Shown here: positions 39,601 through 46,985 of the stretch, one piece after another
Layout: every line of letters begins with the position of its first letter
How positions within the stretch are numbered: position 1 is the first letter of the stretch
Assembly (NCBI GenBank): GCA_900551245.1
Contig: URVC01000035.1
Coordinates: 1 to 46,985 of the forward strand
Origin: an uncultured bacterium
GTDB taxonomy: Bacteria; Verrucomicrobiota; Lentisphaeria; Victivallales; Victivallaceae
Direction of reading: 5' to 3'
Length of the DNA: 46,985 bases
Notes under the pieces: model-generated
Seen by the model: only the letters and a program-made list of their open reading frames with translations
What the model was told of the DNA's origin: nothing
The model's database searches: none
Made by a program: the position numbers and the translations under genes

Positions 39601-41304
39601 ATGCTGGAGATCGTCATTCATCAACCGGGGAGCGCCGATGGTGTGGCGAAGCTGGAGAACGGGGCGTACCTGATCGGCTCCGGTCCGGAGTGCCACATCC
39701 GGATCAACCGGCCGGAGGTTTCCAGCCGTCACGCCCAGATGATCGTGCACGACAACCGGATGACGGTGATGGATCTCGGCAGCAGGAACGGCACTTTTTC
39801 CGGTGAAGGGGTGAGCTTTTACCCCAACGAACCCTACGACGTCCCCGTCGGCACGGTGATCCGGGTGGGGCGGGCGGAACTTCTGGTGCGTACCGCCGCA
39901 GACCGGAAACCGGCGCCGCCGCCTGCCGGAAGGGAAGCCGCGGCGGAAGAGAAGCTCTCTCTGCCGGGGGAGGGGGAAAAGGAGCCGATTCCGCTGTTGA
40001 AGGTCACCGGCGTGCCGGAGCGCTACCGGGCTGCCATCCGGGAGATCAAGCGGCAGGCCCACCGCGAACTGCTGACCCGGCTCAACCTCAAGAAACTGGC
40101 GGTTTCCGGCGTATCGCAGGAGGAGCTGACGCGCCAGGCGGGGGCGATGATCCGGGAGATTCTTTCGCAACTTACCGTGCCGCTGCCGCCGGAACTGCCG
40201 CTTGCGGTGCTGGAGAAGGAGCTGATCCAGGAGGCGATCGGCCTCGGACCGCTCGAATATCTGCTCGAGCGCGACGATATTACCGAGATCATGGTCAACG
40301 GCCCCGATCAGGTCTACGTCGAACGCGGCGGCGTCCTCTACCGGACCGACACCGCGTTTGCCGACAACAACCAGGTGCTTGCCGCGATTGAGCGGATTGT
40401 CTCCCCGCTGGGGCGGCGGATTGACGAAAGTTCGCCGATGGTGGATGCCCGTCTGCCGGACGGGTCGCGGGTCAATGCGATCATACCGCCGCTGTCGCTC
40501 ACCGGGCCGACGGTAACGATCCGGAAATTTTCGAAGAAGCCGTTCACCGCCGCCGATCTCATCCGGTTCGGTTCGGTCTCCCCGGACATCATCCGGTTTC
40601 TGGCCGTCTGCGTGGCGGTGCGCAAGAACATTCTGATCTCCGGCGGCACCGGGTCGGGCAAGACGACCCTGCTCAATGTGCTGAGCTCCTTTCTGCCGAA
40701 CCGCGAGCGGATTGTCACGATCGAGGACGCCGCCGAACTGCAGCTGCATCAGGAGCATCTGGTGCGGCTGGAGTCACGGCCGCCGAATGTGGAGGGGAAG
40801 GGGGCGGTGACGATTCGCGACCTGGTGCGCAACGCACTGCGGATGCGTCCGGACCGGATTGTGGTCGGCGAATGCCGCGGCGGCGAGGCGCTGGACATGC
40901 TTCAGGCGATGAACACCGGCCACGACGGCAGTCTGACCACGATCCACGCGAACAGTCCGCGGGATGCGCTTTCGCGCCTGGAGACGCTGGTGCTGATGGC
41001 CGGCTTCGACCTGCCGCTCCGGGCGATTCGCGAGCAGATCGCTTCGGCGATCCACATCGTCGTGCAGATCAGCCGCGAGCGGGACGGCAGCCGGAAGATC
41101 GTCAACGTGAGCGAGATCACCAAGATGGAGGGGGATGTCATCACGATGCAGGATCTCTTCGTATTCCGGCAGACCGGCTACGACGCGGAGAACCGGATGG
41201 TCGGCGTGTTTGAGCCGACCGGCGGGGTGCCGACGTTTCTGGAGGAGATTTCGCGCGCGAAACTCGACCTGGACATCCGCATGTTCAACCGGAAGGAGAG
41301 GTGA
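39601..41304 (+). CDS. tadA: TadA/CpaF secretion ATPase with N-terminal FHA domain
   Basis: 567 residues. Residues 10-100 are an FHA domain (YLIGSGPECHIRI, VSSRHAQMIV, DLGSRNGTFSG). After a linker comes a CpaF-type hexameric ATPase: LGPLEYLLERDDITEIMVNGPDQVYVERGG, Walker A GGTGSGKT (348-355), VTIEDAAELQL, the RPDRIVVGECRGGEALDMLQAMNTGHDGSLTTIHAN Walker B/His box, and a C-terminal domain. It powers Tad pilus or pseudopilus assembly from the cytoplasm. The N-terminal FHA fusion suggests control by threonine phosphorylation. Its stop overlaps the tadB GTG start. Confidence 0.93.
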   Translation: MLEIVIHQPGSADGVAKLENGAYLIGSGPECHIRINRPEVSSRHAQMIVHDNRMTVMDLGSRNGTFSGEGVSFYPNEPYDVPVGTVIRVGRAELLVRTAADRKPAPPPAGREAAAEEKLSLPGEGEKEPIPLLKVTGVPERYRAAIREIKRQAHRELLTRLNLKKLAVSGVSQEELTRQAGAMIREILSQLTVPLPPELPLAVLEKELIQEAIGLGPLEYLLERDDITEIMVNGPDQVYVERGGVLYRTDTAFADNNQVLAAIERIVSPLGRRIDESSPMVDARLPDGSRVNAIIPPLSLTGPTVTIRKFSKKPFTAADLIRFGSVSPDIIRFLAVCVAVRKNILISGGTGSGKTTLLNVLSSFLPNRERIVTIEDAAELQLHQEHLVRLESRPPNVEGKGAVTIRDLVRNALRMRPDRIVVGECRGGEALDMLQAMNTGHDGSLTTIHANSPRDALSRLETLVLMAGFDLPLRAIREQIASAIHIVVQISRERDGSRKIVNVSEITKMEGDVITMQDLFVFRQTGYDAENRMVGVFEPTGGVPTFLEEISRAKLDLDIRMFNRKER

Positions 41305-42203
41305 GCGAGGTGGAGTTCGTTCTCAACAGTTCTTTCTGGCCGGGCATCTGCGCGTTTTTCTGCGTGCTCTGCGCGGCGCTGGTGCTGATTGACTCCGGGC
41401 TGTACATCGCCGGCCGCTACCGGGAGCGCTACCTGCGCGAGGCGACGACCGGTCTCGATGATGTGCTCATCCAGATGCCGCCCGGGCGGGTGTTCGATCT
41501 CGGGCTGGCGCTGAGTGCGGCCGGCGGCTGTGCGGTGGTGCTTCTTTTCGCCGCCGGGCTGGAGGATACGCCGTGGCAGTGGGGGCTGCTGATCGGCGCG
41601 GCGGTGGCGCTGGCGCTCTTCCCGGTGCCGCTTCTGGTGCTTCGTTTTCTGAAGCGCCGCCGGCTGGACCGCTTCAACATCCAGCTGGAGGACGCGCTTG
41701 GAATGATTTCCAGTTCACTGAAGGCGGGATTCAGCATCAACCAGGCGCTCGAAGAGGTGGCGGAGCTGGACATCCGGCCGGTGTCGGTGGAGTTCCGGCT
41801 GCTGACGCAGGAGATCCGGCTCGGCGTGCCGCTGGAGCAGGCGCTGGAGAATATGAACCGCCGGCTGGAGTCGGATGATTTTGCGCTGGTGGCGACCGCC
41901 ATCCTCACGGCGCGCCAGACCGGCGGCGAACTCACCGCCACGCTGGAACGGGTGGCGTCGCTGATCCGGGAACGGGTCCGCATTTCGAACAAGGTGCGGG
42001 CGCTGACGGCGATGGGGCGGATGCAGGCGCTGCTGATCGGGTTGATGCCGCCGGCGCTCTTCCTCGGGATGTACCACATCAACCCGGTGATGATGCGTTC
42101 GTTTCTGCACAGTCCGCTCGGGATCATCGGGATCATCCTGATGGTGCTGCTCGACATCGCCGGTTACTGGATGATCCGTAAAATTGTTTCGATCGAGGTA
42201 TGA
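41301..42203 (+). CDS. tadB: TadB inner-membrane platform protein
   Basis: 300 residues from a GTG overlapping the tadA stop; a GTG at 41310 is better spaced from AAGGAG and may be the true start. N-terminal membrane segment (FWPGICAFFCVLCAALVLIDS), a second hydrophobic region (about 65-115), the type II secretion F domain (LEDALGMISSSLKAGFSINQALEEVA, LEQALENMNRRLESDDFALVATAI) and C-terminal membrane segments. Forms the inner-membrane platform with TadC. Confidence 0.92.
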   Translation: MSEVEFVLNSSFWPGICAFFCVLCAALVLIDSGLYIAGRYRERYLREATTGLDDVLIQMPPGRVFDLGLALSAAGGCAVVLLFAAGLEDTPWQWGLLIGAAVALALFPVPLLVLRFLKRRRLDRFNIQLEDALGMISSSLKAGFSINQALEEVAELDIRPVSVEFRLLTQEIRLGVPLEQALENMNRRLESDDFALVATAILTARQTGGELTATLERVASLIRERVRISNKVRALTAMGRMQALLIGLMPPALFLGMYHINPVMMRSFLHSPLGIIGIILMVLLDIAGYWMIRKIVSIEV

Positions 42204-42213
42204 GGAGGGCGGA

Positions 42214-43089
42214 ATGGGCAGTCTGATCGATTTCATCGCCGCCGGGTGTGCCGGAATTGCCGCCGGATGTCTGATGCTGTTCTGCTGCCGGGCTCTGGCC
42301 GGGGTGGAGCTGTGCCGGAGCGACGCCTTTCCCCGGTACGTGCCGTTGCTGTTGCGGCTGGCGGTGCCGTTTCTGCCGCTCACGCGCCGGGCGGCGTCGG
42401 CGCCGCTCTTTGCCGGCTGGCGCGACATTCTGGCGCCGCGGTTGTGGATGGCGGGGTACGGAGAGCTGTTCAGCCCGGAGGATTTCGTCGGTTTCAAACT
42501 GCTCTTCTGGGGGGGCGGATTTCTCTGGCTGGTGCTGGGGGCCTGTTCGGGGCATATCCTTCTCTGCACGGTTCTGGCCGGATTGTTCGCGGTCTATCCC
42601 GGGATGATGCTCAATGCGGCGATCCGGCGGCGGCATCTGGCGATCATGAAAGCGCTGCCCAACGTGCTCGATCTGCTGACGCTTTCGGTGGAGTCGGGGC
42701 GGGATCTCATGTCGGCGTTGCGCGACATTCTGGCCCGCCGCAAGCCGGATGAACTCGGCGAGGAGCTGACCCGGGCGTTTCAGGAGATTCAGCTCGGGCG
42801 CAAACGCACCGAGGCATTGCGCGACCTCGCCCAGCGGGTGCGGCAGCCGGACCTGACCGCGACGGTCAATGCGATCATTCAGGCGGAGGAGCTCGGGGTG
42901 AGCATCGCCCAGCTGCTCCGCATTCAGGGCGATGTTCAGCGCGGCAAACGGTTCATGCTGGCGGAGAAGCGGGCCAACGAAGCGTCGGTGAAGATCATTA
43001 TTCCGATCGTGCTGTTCATTCTTCCGGCGGTGTTCATCATGCTGCTCGGCCCGCTGGTCAATCAAGTGATGAGACTTTTTGCGAGATGA
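42214..43089 (+). CDS. tadC: TadC inner-membrane platform protein
   Basis: 291 residues, start after GAGGAGGG. N-terminal membrane segment, hydrophobic pair around residues 90-130, T2SSF domain (LPNVLDLLTLSVESGRDLMSALRDILAR, AFQEIQLGRKRTEALRDLAQRVRQPDL, ELGVSIAQLLRIQGDVQRGKR) and a final membrane helix (IVLFILPAVFIMLLGPLV). A longer in-frame TTG start overlaps tadB and is rejected. Confidence 0.92.
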   Translation: MGSLIDFIAAGCAGIAAGCLMLFCCRALAGVELCRSDAFPRYVPLLLRLAVPFLPLTRRAASAPLFAGWRDILAPRLWMAGYGELFSPEDFVGFKLLFWGGGFLWLVLGACSGHILLCTVLAGLFAVYPGMMLNAAIRRRHLAIMKALPNVLDLLTLSVESGRDLMSALRDILARRKPDELGEELTRAFQEIQLGRKRTEALRDLAQRVRQPDLTATVNAIIQAEELGVSIAQLLRIQGDVQRGKRFMLAEKRANEASVKIIIPIVLFILPAVFIMLLGPLVNQVMRLFAR

Positions 43090-43103
43090 GGTGACGGGGC
43101 GCG

Positions 43104-43532
43104 ATGATTTACAATATCAACCGACGGAAATATCTTGCCCGGCATCCCCGCTGGGCGGTGAGCTGGTTTGACCGGCTGCGCGGCATGATCGGGCGCCGTT
43201 TTGTCACGGGGGAGTTCGACGCGATGGTGTTCGAGCGGTGCGGCTCGGTGCACAGCTGCTGGATGTCGATTCCGCTGGATCTGATTTTCCTGGATGCCGA
43301 CCGGCGCGTGGTGGCGGTGCGGAGCGATTTCCGCCCGTGGCGCTGGCCCGTCGCCTGCCGCCGGGCGGTGACGGTGGTGGAGCTGCCGGCCGGAGTGATC
43401 GTCGCCACCCGGACCCGGGTGGGGGACCGGTTGAATTTAAATTCCACTTTGGATGGCGGAGCGATTGAAAAACTCCAGGAGAAGAGTATGTTAAAAGCAG
43501 AAATTTCACCCTGTTCCAACGGCGCGGAGTGA
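43104..43532 (+). CDS. DUF192-family protein
   Basis: 142 residues matching DUF192: WFDRLRGMIGRRFV, FERCGSVHSCWMSIPLDLIFLDADRRVVAV and the AVTVVELPAGVI strand. DUF192 proteins are small beta proteins of unknown role, often secreted; here there is no clear signal peptide. Its C-terminus extends about 30 residues past the domain. It lies within the Tad-like operon, a link that is unexplained. Confidence 0.88.
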   Translation: MIYNINRRKYLARHPRWAVSWFDRLRGMIGRRFVTGEFDAMVFERCGSVHSCWMSIPLDLIFLDADRRVVAVRSDFRPWRWPVACRRAVTVVELPAGVIVATRTRVGDRLNLNSTLDGGAIEKLQEKSMLKAEISPCSNGAE

Positions 43533-43564
43533 CGCCGGCCGGGACAGGTCCTGCGGGGGGATGG

Positions 43565-45088
43565 ATGAAGATATTTTTTGTCAACGGTGTGCGAAGCGGC
43601 GATGAAGTGGAGTTCGCCCTGCCGGAGATCACCATTGGCCGGGATGACGGCAATATTCTGCGGATTCCGACCGAGGCGGTCTCCCGCTATCATGCCCGGC
43701 TCAAGCAGAATGAATCCGGAGTCTGGACGATTTGCGATCAGGGCAGCACCAACGGGGTGAAGCTCAACCGGGTGCGCATCGGCGGGGAACGGGAGCTTGC
43801 CGAAGGCGACCTCATTGAGATCGGCGATCAGATGATCCGGGTGACCGGGCTCAACGCGGAACCGCCGAAGGTGATATTCAATCCGATTCCCTCGTTTTCT
43901 CCCTTCCGGGGGGAAGGGGAGCGCGGGCTGGAGCCGGCGGCGGCACCTGGAACCGCGGTGGAGGAGCATGGCGCAGTTTCCGCCGGAACGTCTTCCGCCG
44001 CCGCGCCGCCGGAACCCCGGACTTCGGAAGAGCCGGGCGGTGAAAGTGGCTCCGGGAACAAGCCGGATCTCGCCGCTTTGCTGGTCGGGCGGGCCGGAGG
44101 CTTGTTTGACCGGACCCGGCGTGCGGCTCAGAGTGCGGGGAGCGCGGAAGCGGGAACGAAAACGGAACCGGAGGCGCCTGCCGCCGCACCGCCGCGCCAC
44201 CGGATTTCCAACCTGACCTTTTACACGGTGATCGGCGTGGTCGCCGTCGTGGTGATCACCTGCGTGCTGCGCTGGATGGAGCCGGGGCAGACGCGGCCGG
44301 CGGCGAAGGCGGCGGAGCCGCCGCTTACCGTCTTCTTTGAGAAGGAGATCAAAGCGCCTGACAACGTGTTCCGCTTTGCGATGCTGCTGGAAGGGGAAAA
44401 GGTGACCTTCACGCTCGACGATCTCAAATCGCAGCGCCACTACCGCAGAACGTTTGAGAAACTCAATTCCGGCGCGGTATCGATTCTGCGCAGCCGGATT
44501 CGCTCTTCGGGAATCCGGGCGATGGTTCCGCCTTCGGCGCCGCGGACGAAGGAGCTGATCTCCCGGCATCTGGTGATTGCGGAGAAGCCGGATCTTCTGG
44601 AGTTCCGCCTGGCGGGGCGCTATGTGCCGACGGAGTTTGAGGCGGTCGAACAGGCGATTGATGATTTTGCGGAGAGCTACGGGCTGCAGACGATCTCGCT
44701 TACGCCGGAGGAACTGCGCAATCAGGCGGCGGCCAGCTTCGCCAAGGCGGAGGATCTCTTTTCCAACCGTGAGGCGCGCCCGACCAATCTGCGCGATGCG
44801 ATCGACCGCTACCGGCAGGTGGTGAACTATCTGGAACAGTTCTCGCCGCATCCGCCCCTGTGGGATCGTGCCCGGCGGCGGCTGGAGGAGGCGGAGGCGT
44901 TGCGCAAACGCAAGCTGGACAATCTGGAGTATGAGCGGGTTCGGCTTGGCGGCATCCGGGATTTTCAGCGGATGCGCCAGGTTTTTATCGAGGTGATGGA
45001 GCTGGCCGACCAGGAGTCGCCCGAGTTTGACATCGCCCGTCAGCGTCTGTTCAAGCTGGACAATTATCTCGGGAAGATGAAGCGATGA
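43565..45088 (+). CDS. FHA-domain membrane protein with large extracytoplasmic part
   Basis: 507 residues from the second candidate start, just after a run of six G; a GTG at 43529 overlaps the DUF192 stop and is an alternative. FHA domain at about 3-90 (ITIGRDDGNILRI, VSRYHARLKQ, DQGSTNGVKLNRVRIG), an Ala/Pro/Glu-rich linker, one membrane helix (about 219-238) and a 270-residue extracytoplasmic region whose end looks helical and TPR-like (RDAIDRYRQVVNYLEQFSPHP). It resembles partners that connect phospho-signalling with envelope assembly. Overlaps the PEGA gene by 4 bp. Confidence 0.85.
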   Translation: MKIFFVNGVRSGDEVEFALPEITIGRDDGNILRIPTEAVSRYHARLKQNESGVWTICDQGSTNGVKLNRVRIGGERELAEGDLIEIGDQMIRVTGLNAEPPKVIFNPIPSFSPFRGEGERGLEPAAAPGTAVEEHGAVSAGTSSAAAPPEPRTSEEPGGESGSGNKPDLAALLVGRAGGLFDRTRRAAQSAGSAEAGTKTEPEAPAAAPPRHRISNLTFYTVIGVVAVVVITCVLRWMEPGQTRPAAKAAEPPLTVFFEKEIKAPDNVFRFAMLLEGEKVTFTLDDLKSQRHYRRTFEKLNSGAVSILRSRIRSSGIRAMVPPSAPRTKELISRHLVIAEKPDLLEFRLAGRYVPTEFEAVEQAIDDFAESYGLQTISLTPEELRNQAAASFAKAEDLFSNREARPTNLRDAIDRYRQVVNYLEQFSPHPPLWDRARRRLEEAEALRKRKLDNLEYERVRLGGIRDFQRMRQVFIEVMELADQESPEFDIARQRLFKLDNYLGKMKR

Positions 45089-46440
45089 AAAAGATTTCCA
45101 GAACTGCCATCGTAGGTCTGGTGATTCTGCTGGTGCTGCTGGGCGCGGGAGTCATCGGTTTTCTGTCGGGGGCGTTTCGTCCGAAGGCGCAGCCGGTGGC
45201 GCGGCTGCGGATTGTGGGGCCGCCCGGATTGCGGATTTCATCCGGCAGTCAGGTATTCAGCAAACCGCCGTTTCAGTTGCAGGTAAAACCGGGCGTCTAT
45301 ATTTTCAAGTATTCCGCGCCGGGCTGCCGGGAGCAGTGGGAAAAGGTGGAGCTTGAGGCGGGCGAGTTCAAGCGGATTGAGCTGGATCTGGCGCCGGTGA
45401 CGGCCTCCGTTCTGATCAACACCCGTCCGGCCGGGGCGGAACTGGTGGTCAACGGGCAGGTGGTCGGCGCGACGCCGCTGGTGCTCGAAGAGGTGCACAT
45501 GGGGAGCTATTCCGGCTATCTCCGCATGCCTGGCTATGCCCGGCGGACGGTGGAGTGGAGTGTGGAAGATGAGCGGCCGAAACAGATCCTGATCGATCTG
45601 GATGAAAATGTCGGAACCGTCTCATTCAACAGCCGTCCGCAGGGGGCGCAGCTGTCGATTGCCGGCCGGGTGGTGGGCGTCACGCCCTACAAGGGGGAGC
45701 TGAACGAAGGGAAGTACCTGATCCGTCTGGAGCGGAACGGATACGTGCCGCTGGAGCAGACGGTGACCTTGAGCCGCGGCCAGCGGCTGGTGCGGGAATT
45801 TGTGCTCAGCGCGCGGCCGGGGGGCGTCAAGGTGGAGTCGGATCCGGCGGGGGCGGAGGTTTTCGTGAACGAGACCAAGCGTGGAATCACGCCGTGCACG
45901 CTCGGGGATCTCTCTCCGGCGGTCTACACGGTTCGCGTGGTCAAGGCGGGATATGAGCCGATGGAGAAGACGGTGGAAATCGTCTCCGGCTTTCAGGATG
46001 AGCTGGCGTTCAAACTGCTCAAGAGCACTGGAGTTCTGGAGTTGACGGTGCGTCCGGCGGGGGTGACGGTATCGGTGGATGGCCGGATTGTAGGGCACAC
46101 GGAGTCGGACGGGGTGAGTGCGACGGGGACAGTGCCGATTGTGGTGCGTGAGCTGTCGCCGGGCTTCCACGAGGTGACGGTATCGCATCCGCGGTCCAAT
46201 CCGGAAAGCCGCACGATAACGGTGCGTCTGGAGAAGGGCAAGGTGTGCCGTCCGAAAGCGATTGACGTATGGATTGCAAACTGTGAAATCCGTTACAAGA
46301 CTGGGACGGTGGAGCTCGGGGCGCTGTACGAGGAGAGTGCGAAGGGGATTCTTTTCGGACCGGAACCCGGTGTAAAGATCGCGATAGACCGGGAAAAACT
46401 GGAATATGTCCGGAAGATCAATCCGGAAACCGGAGAATAA
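45085..46440 (+). CDS. PEGA-repeat membrane-anchored protein
   Basis: 451 residues. One membrane helix near the N-terminus (IVGLVILLVLLGAGVIGFLS), then about five PEGA-type beta repeats, each with a PAG/PQG-x-V-x-V-x-G core (TRPAGAELVVNGQVVGATPL, RPQGAQLSIAGRVVGVTPY, DPAGAEVFVNETKRGITPC, RPAGVTVSVDGRIVGHT). A C-terminal region with REKLEYVRKINPETGE follows. PEGA proteins bind envelope components or partners outside the membrane. It closes the Tad-like operon, overlapping the upstream stop (ATGA). No terminator precedes the tRNA. Confidence 0.9.
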   Translation: MKKISRTAIVGLVILLVLLGAGVIGFLSGAFRPKAQPVARLRIVGPPGLRISSGSQVFSKPPFQLQVKPGVYIFKYSAPGCREQWEKVELEAGEFKRIELDLAPVTASVLINTRPAGAELVVNGQVVGATPLVLEEVHMGSYSGYLRMPGYARRTVEWSVEDERPKQILIDLDENVGTVSFNSRPQGAQLSIAGRVVGVTPYKGELNEGKYLIRLERNGYVPLEQTVTLSRGQRLVREFVLSARPGGVKVESDPAGAEVFVNETKRGITPCTLGDLSPAVYTVRVVKAGYEPMEKTVEIVSGFQDELAFKLLKSTGVLELTVRPAGVTVSVDGRIVGHTESDGVSATGTVPIVVRELSPGFHEVTVSHPRSNPESRTITVRLEKGKVCRPKAIDVWIANCEIRYKTGTVELGALYEESAKGILFGPEPGVKIAIDREKLEYVRKINPETGE

Positions 46441-46452
46441 TCATCAACGGGC

Positions 46453-46481
46453 TTGAATATCGGCCGAGGGTGAGTTATTTT
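46453..46481 (+). promoter_or_regulatory. Promoter of tRNA-Pro
   Basis: TTGAAT (46453-46458), 17-bp spacer, TATTTT (46476-46481), starting about 8 bp before the tRNA 5' end. Confidence 0.6.
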
Positions 46482-46495
46482 AAGCAATTCGCACA

Positions 46496-46571
46496 CGGGG
46501 CGTAGCGCAGTGGCTAGCGCGTCTGCTTTGGGAGCAGAAAGTCGCGGGTTCGACCCCCGCCGCCCCGACCA
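46496..46571 (+). tRNA. tRNA-Pro (anticodon TGG), CCA encoded
   Basis: 76 nt with a full cloverleaf: acceptor CGGGGCG pairs with CGCCCCG, D arm GCGC/GCGC, anticodon stem TCTGC/GCAGA with loop TTTGGGA (anticodon TGG), T arm GCGGG-TTCGACC-CCCGC, discriminator A and encoded CCA. The initial C is usual for bacterial tRNA-Pro. Confidence 0.97.
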
Positions 46572-46580
46572 TTTTCTTGC

Positions 46581-46614
46581 TTCTCCGCAGACCAGAGGTC
46601 CGGTCGGCGGAGAA
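46581..46614 (+). other. Hairpin after the tRNA
   Basis: TTCTCCGC (46581-46588) pairs with GCGGAGAA (46607-46614), with an inner ACC/GGT pairing. There is no T-tract on either strand, so it may be a processing or weak termination signal. Confidence 0.4.
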
Positions 46615-46710
46615 TCGAAAAAATGGTCGAGGTAAGGAGACATTGAATTAATTTTTCTCTGCCCCCTCAAAACTGCGAATTTTCCAACTCCCTCAAGATG
46701 GGCTACTTCA

Positions 46711-46985
46711 TTATCTCGAAAAATTCTCCGTGAGATTCATAAAAAATCGCACAACCTCAAAATCGGGTTTGTATATCGCAAAAACGCTCTCAAAAGGATT
46801 CGAACTTGCGACCTCTACTTGCGGCTTGAGATGAACCACGCTGGCTGGACCAGGCAAACCGACATTACAGCTCCACCTCACCTCGCTAATTGAAATAGAA
46901 CTGATACTCCCTATAATCACTCCGGAAACAGTGTATGCCCAGTGAGCCCCATCTAGAAATCCTCCCGAAGTGAGATTACCTTGCC
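46711..46985 (-). CDS. Partial gene running off the right edge, unknown
   Basis: A minus-strand frame open from the window edge to a stop at 46711, about 91 residues (…AYTVSGVIIGSISSISISEV, then VEVASSNPFESVFAIYKPD to ENFSR). The sequence is a C-terminal part; a GTG at 46920 could start a shorter form. It reads as beta-rich, possibly secreted, and uses less GC-rich codons than the rest of the window. Not recognised. Confidence 0.45.
   Translation of the reverse strand, partial: QGNLTSGGFLDGAHWAYTVSGVIIGSISSISISEVRWSCNVGLPGPASVVHLKPQVEVASSNPFESVFAIYKPDFEVVRFFMNLTENFSR

Noticed and set aside
46796..46815. tRNA-like T-loop (complement of AAGTTCGAATCC) beyond tRNA-Pro
   Set aside because: The surrounding bases do not form T, anticodon or acceptor stems and the stretch lies within the partial open frame; probably coincidence.
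1..46985. CRISPR arrays
   Set aside because: No series of regularly spaced repeats was seen; the only notable repeats are the 280-bp pair and short operator repeats.

Overview
The window looks like a chromosomal segment of a GC-rich anaerobic bacterium of the Lentisphaerota/Victivallales type. This assignment is inference. It rests on pseudopilin-like secreted proteins with FTLIELLIVIAIIAIL-type N-termini placed beside carbohydrate-active enzymes, several LacI/GntR/AraC sugar regulators, glycyl-radical chemistry, and a reduced Tad locus with FHA and PEGA proteins. No 16S rRNA or other decisive marker is present.

Layout. (1) 83-9411: two consecutive sets of regulator, pseudopilin-like protein and polysaccharide-degrading enzyme (GntR-LacI chimera / pseudopilin / clan GH-A hydrolase, then LacI / pseudopilin / heparinase II/III-type lyase). 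(2) 9691-15094: a divergent LacI repressor and a three-gene operon encoding an AGE-type sugar 2-epimerase, an unassigned glycyl radical enzyme (GRE) and its radical-SAM activase, with a clear palindromic operator. (3) 15058-18580: a cargo segment of about 3 kb carrying a Sel1-like secreted protein. It is flanked by 280-bp direct repeats about 97% identical, and one junction holds a truncated copy of a DUF486 gene. (4) 18916-24998: PP2C phosphatase, orphan oligopeptide-type ABC ATPase, FHA membrane protein, FtsH, DUF167 protein and archaeal-type phosphoglycerate mutase. (5) 25011-28481: an AraC regulator divergent from a TIM-barrel glycosidase-like protein, a thioesterase and a 21-codon lipoprotein-like ORF. 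(6) 28565-33788: a regulated accessory cassette, with a phage-type repressor divergent from a Cys-rich HTH protein, a small Cys-rich protein, a SNF2-like protein with degenerate motor motifs, an IbrA-like PP-loop protein and an IbrB-like ParB-domain protein. (7) 33869-38685: hisH, nth, a DUF374 acyltransferase and a PMCA-like Ca-type P-ATPase in a tight operon. (8) 38796-46440: a minimal Tad/type II secretion-like operon (cpaB, FHA-tadA fusion, tadB, tadC, DUF192, FHA-membrane protein, PEGA-repeat protein). (9) tRNA-Pro(TGG), then a less GC-rich stretch with a partial gene at the right edge.

The strongest candidates for undescribed biology are: the 28.5-33.8 kb cassette, a PP-loop/ParB pair with a SNF2-like protein that has lost its key ATPase residues, behind a lysogeny-like switch; the GRE whose active-site cysteine is followed by Asn-Trp instead of the usual Val-Glu; and the long-direct-repeat-flanked cargo insertion. 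Coding starts were chosen from ribosome binding sites, overlaps and family length. Promoters are sequence matches only.
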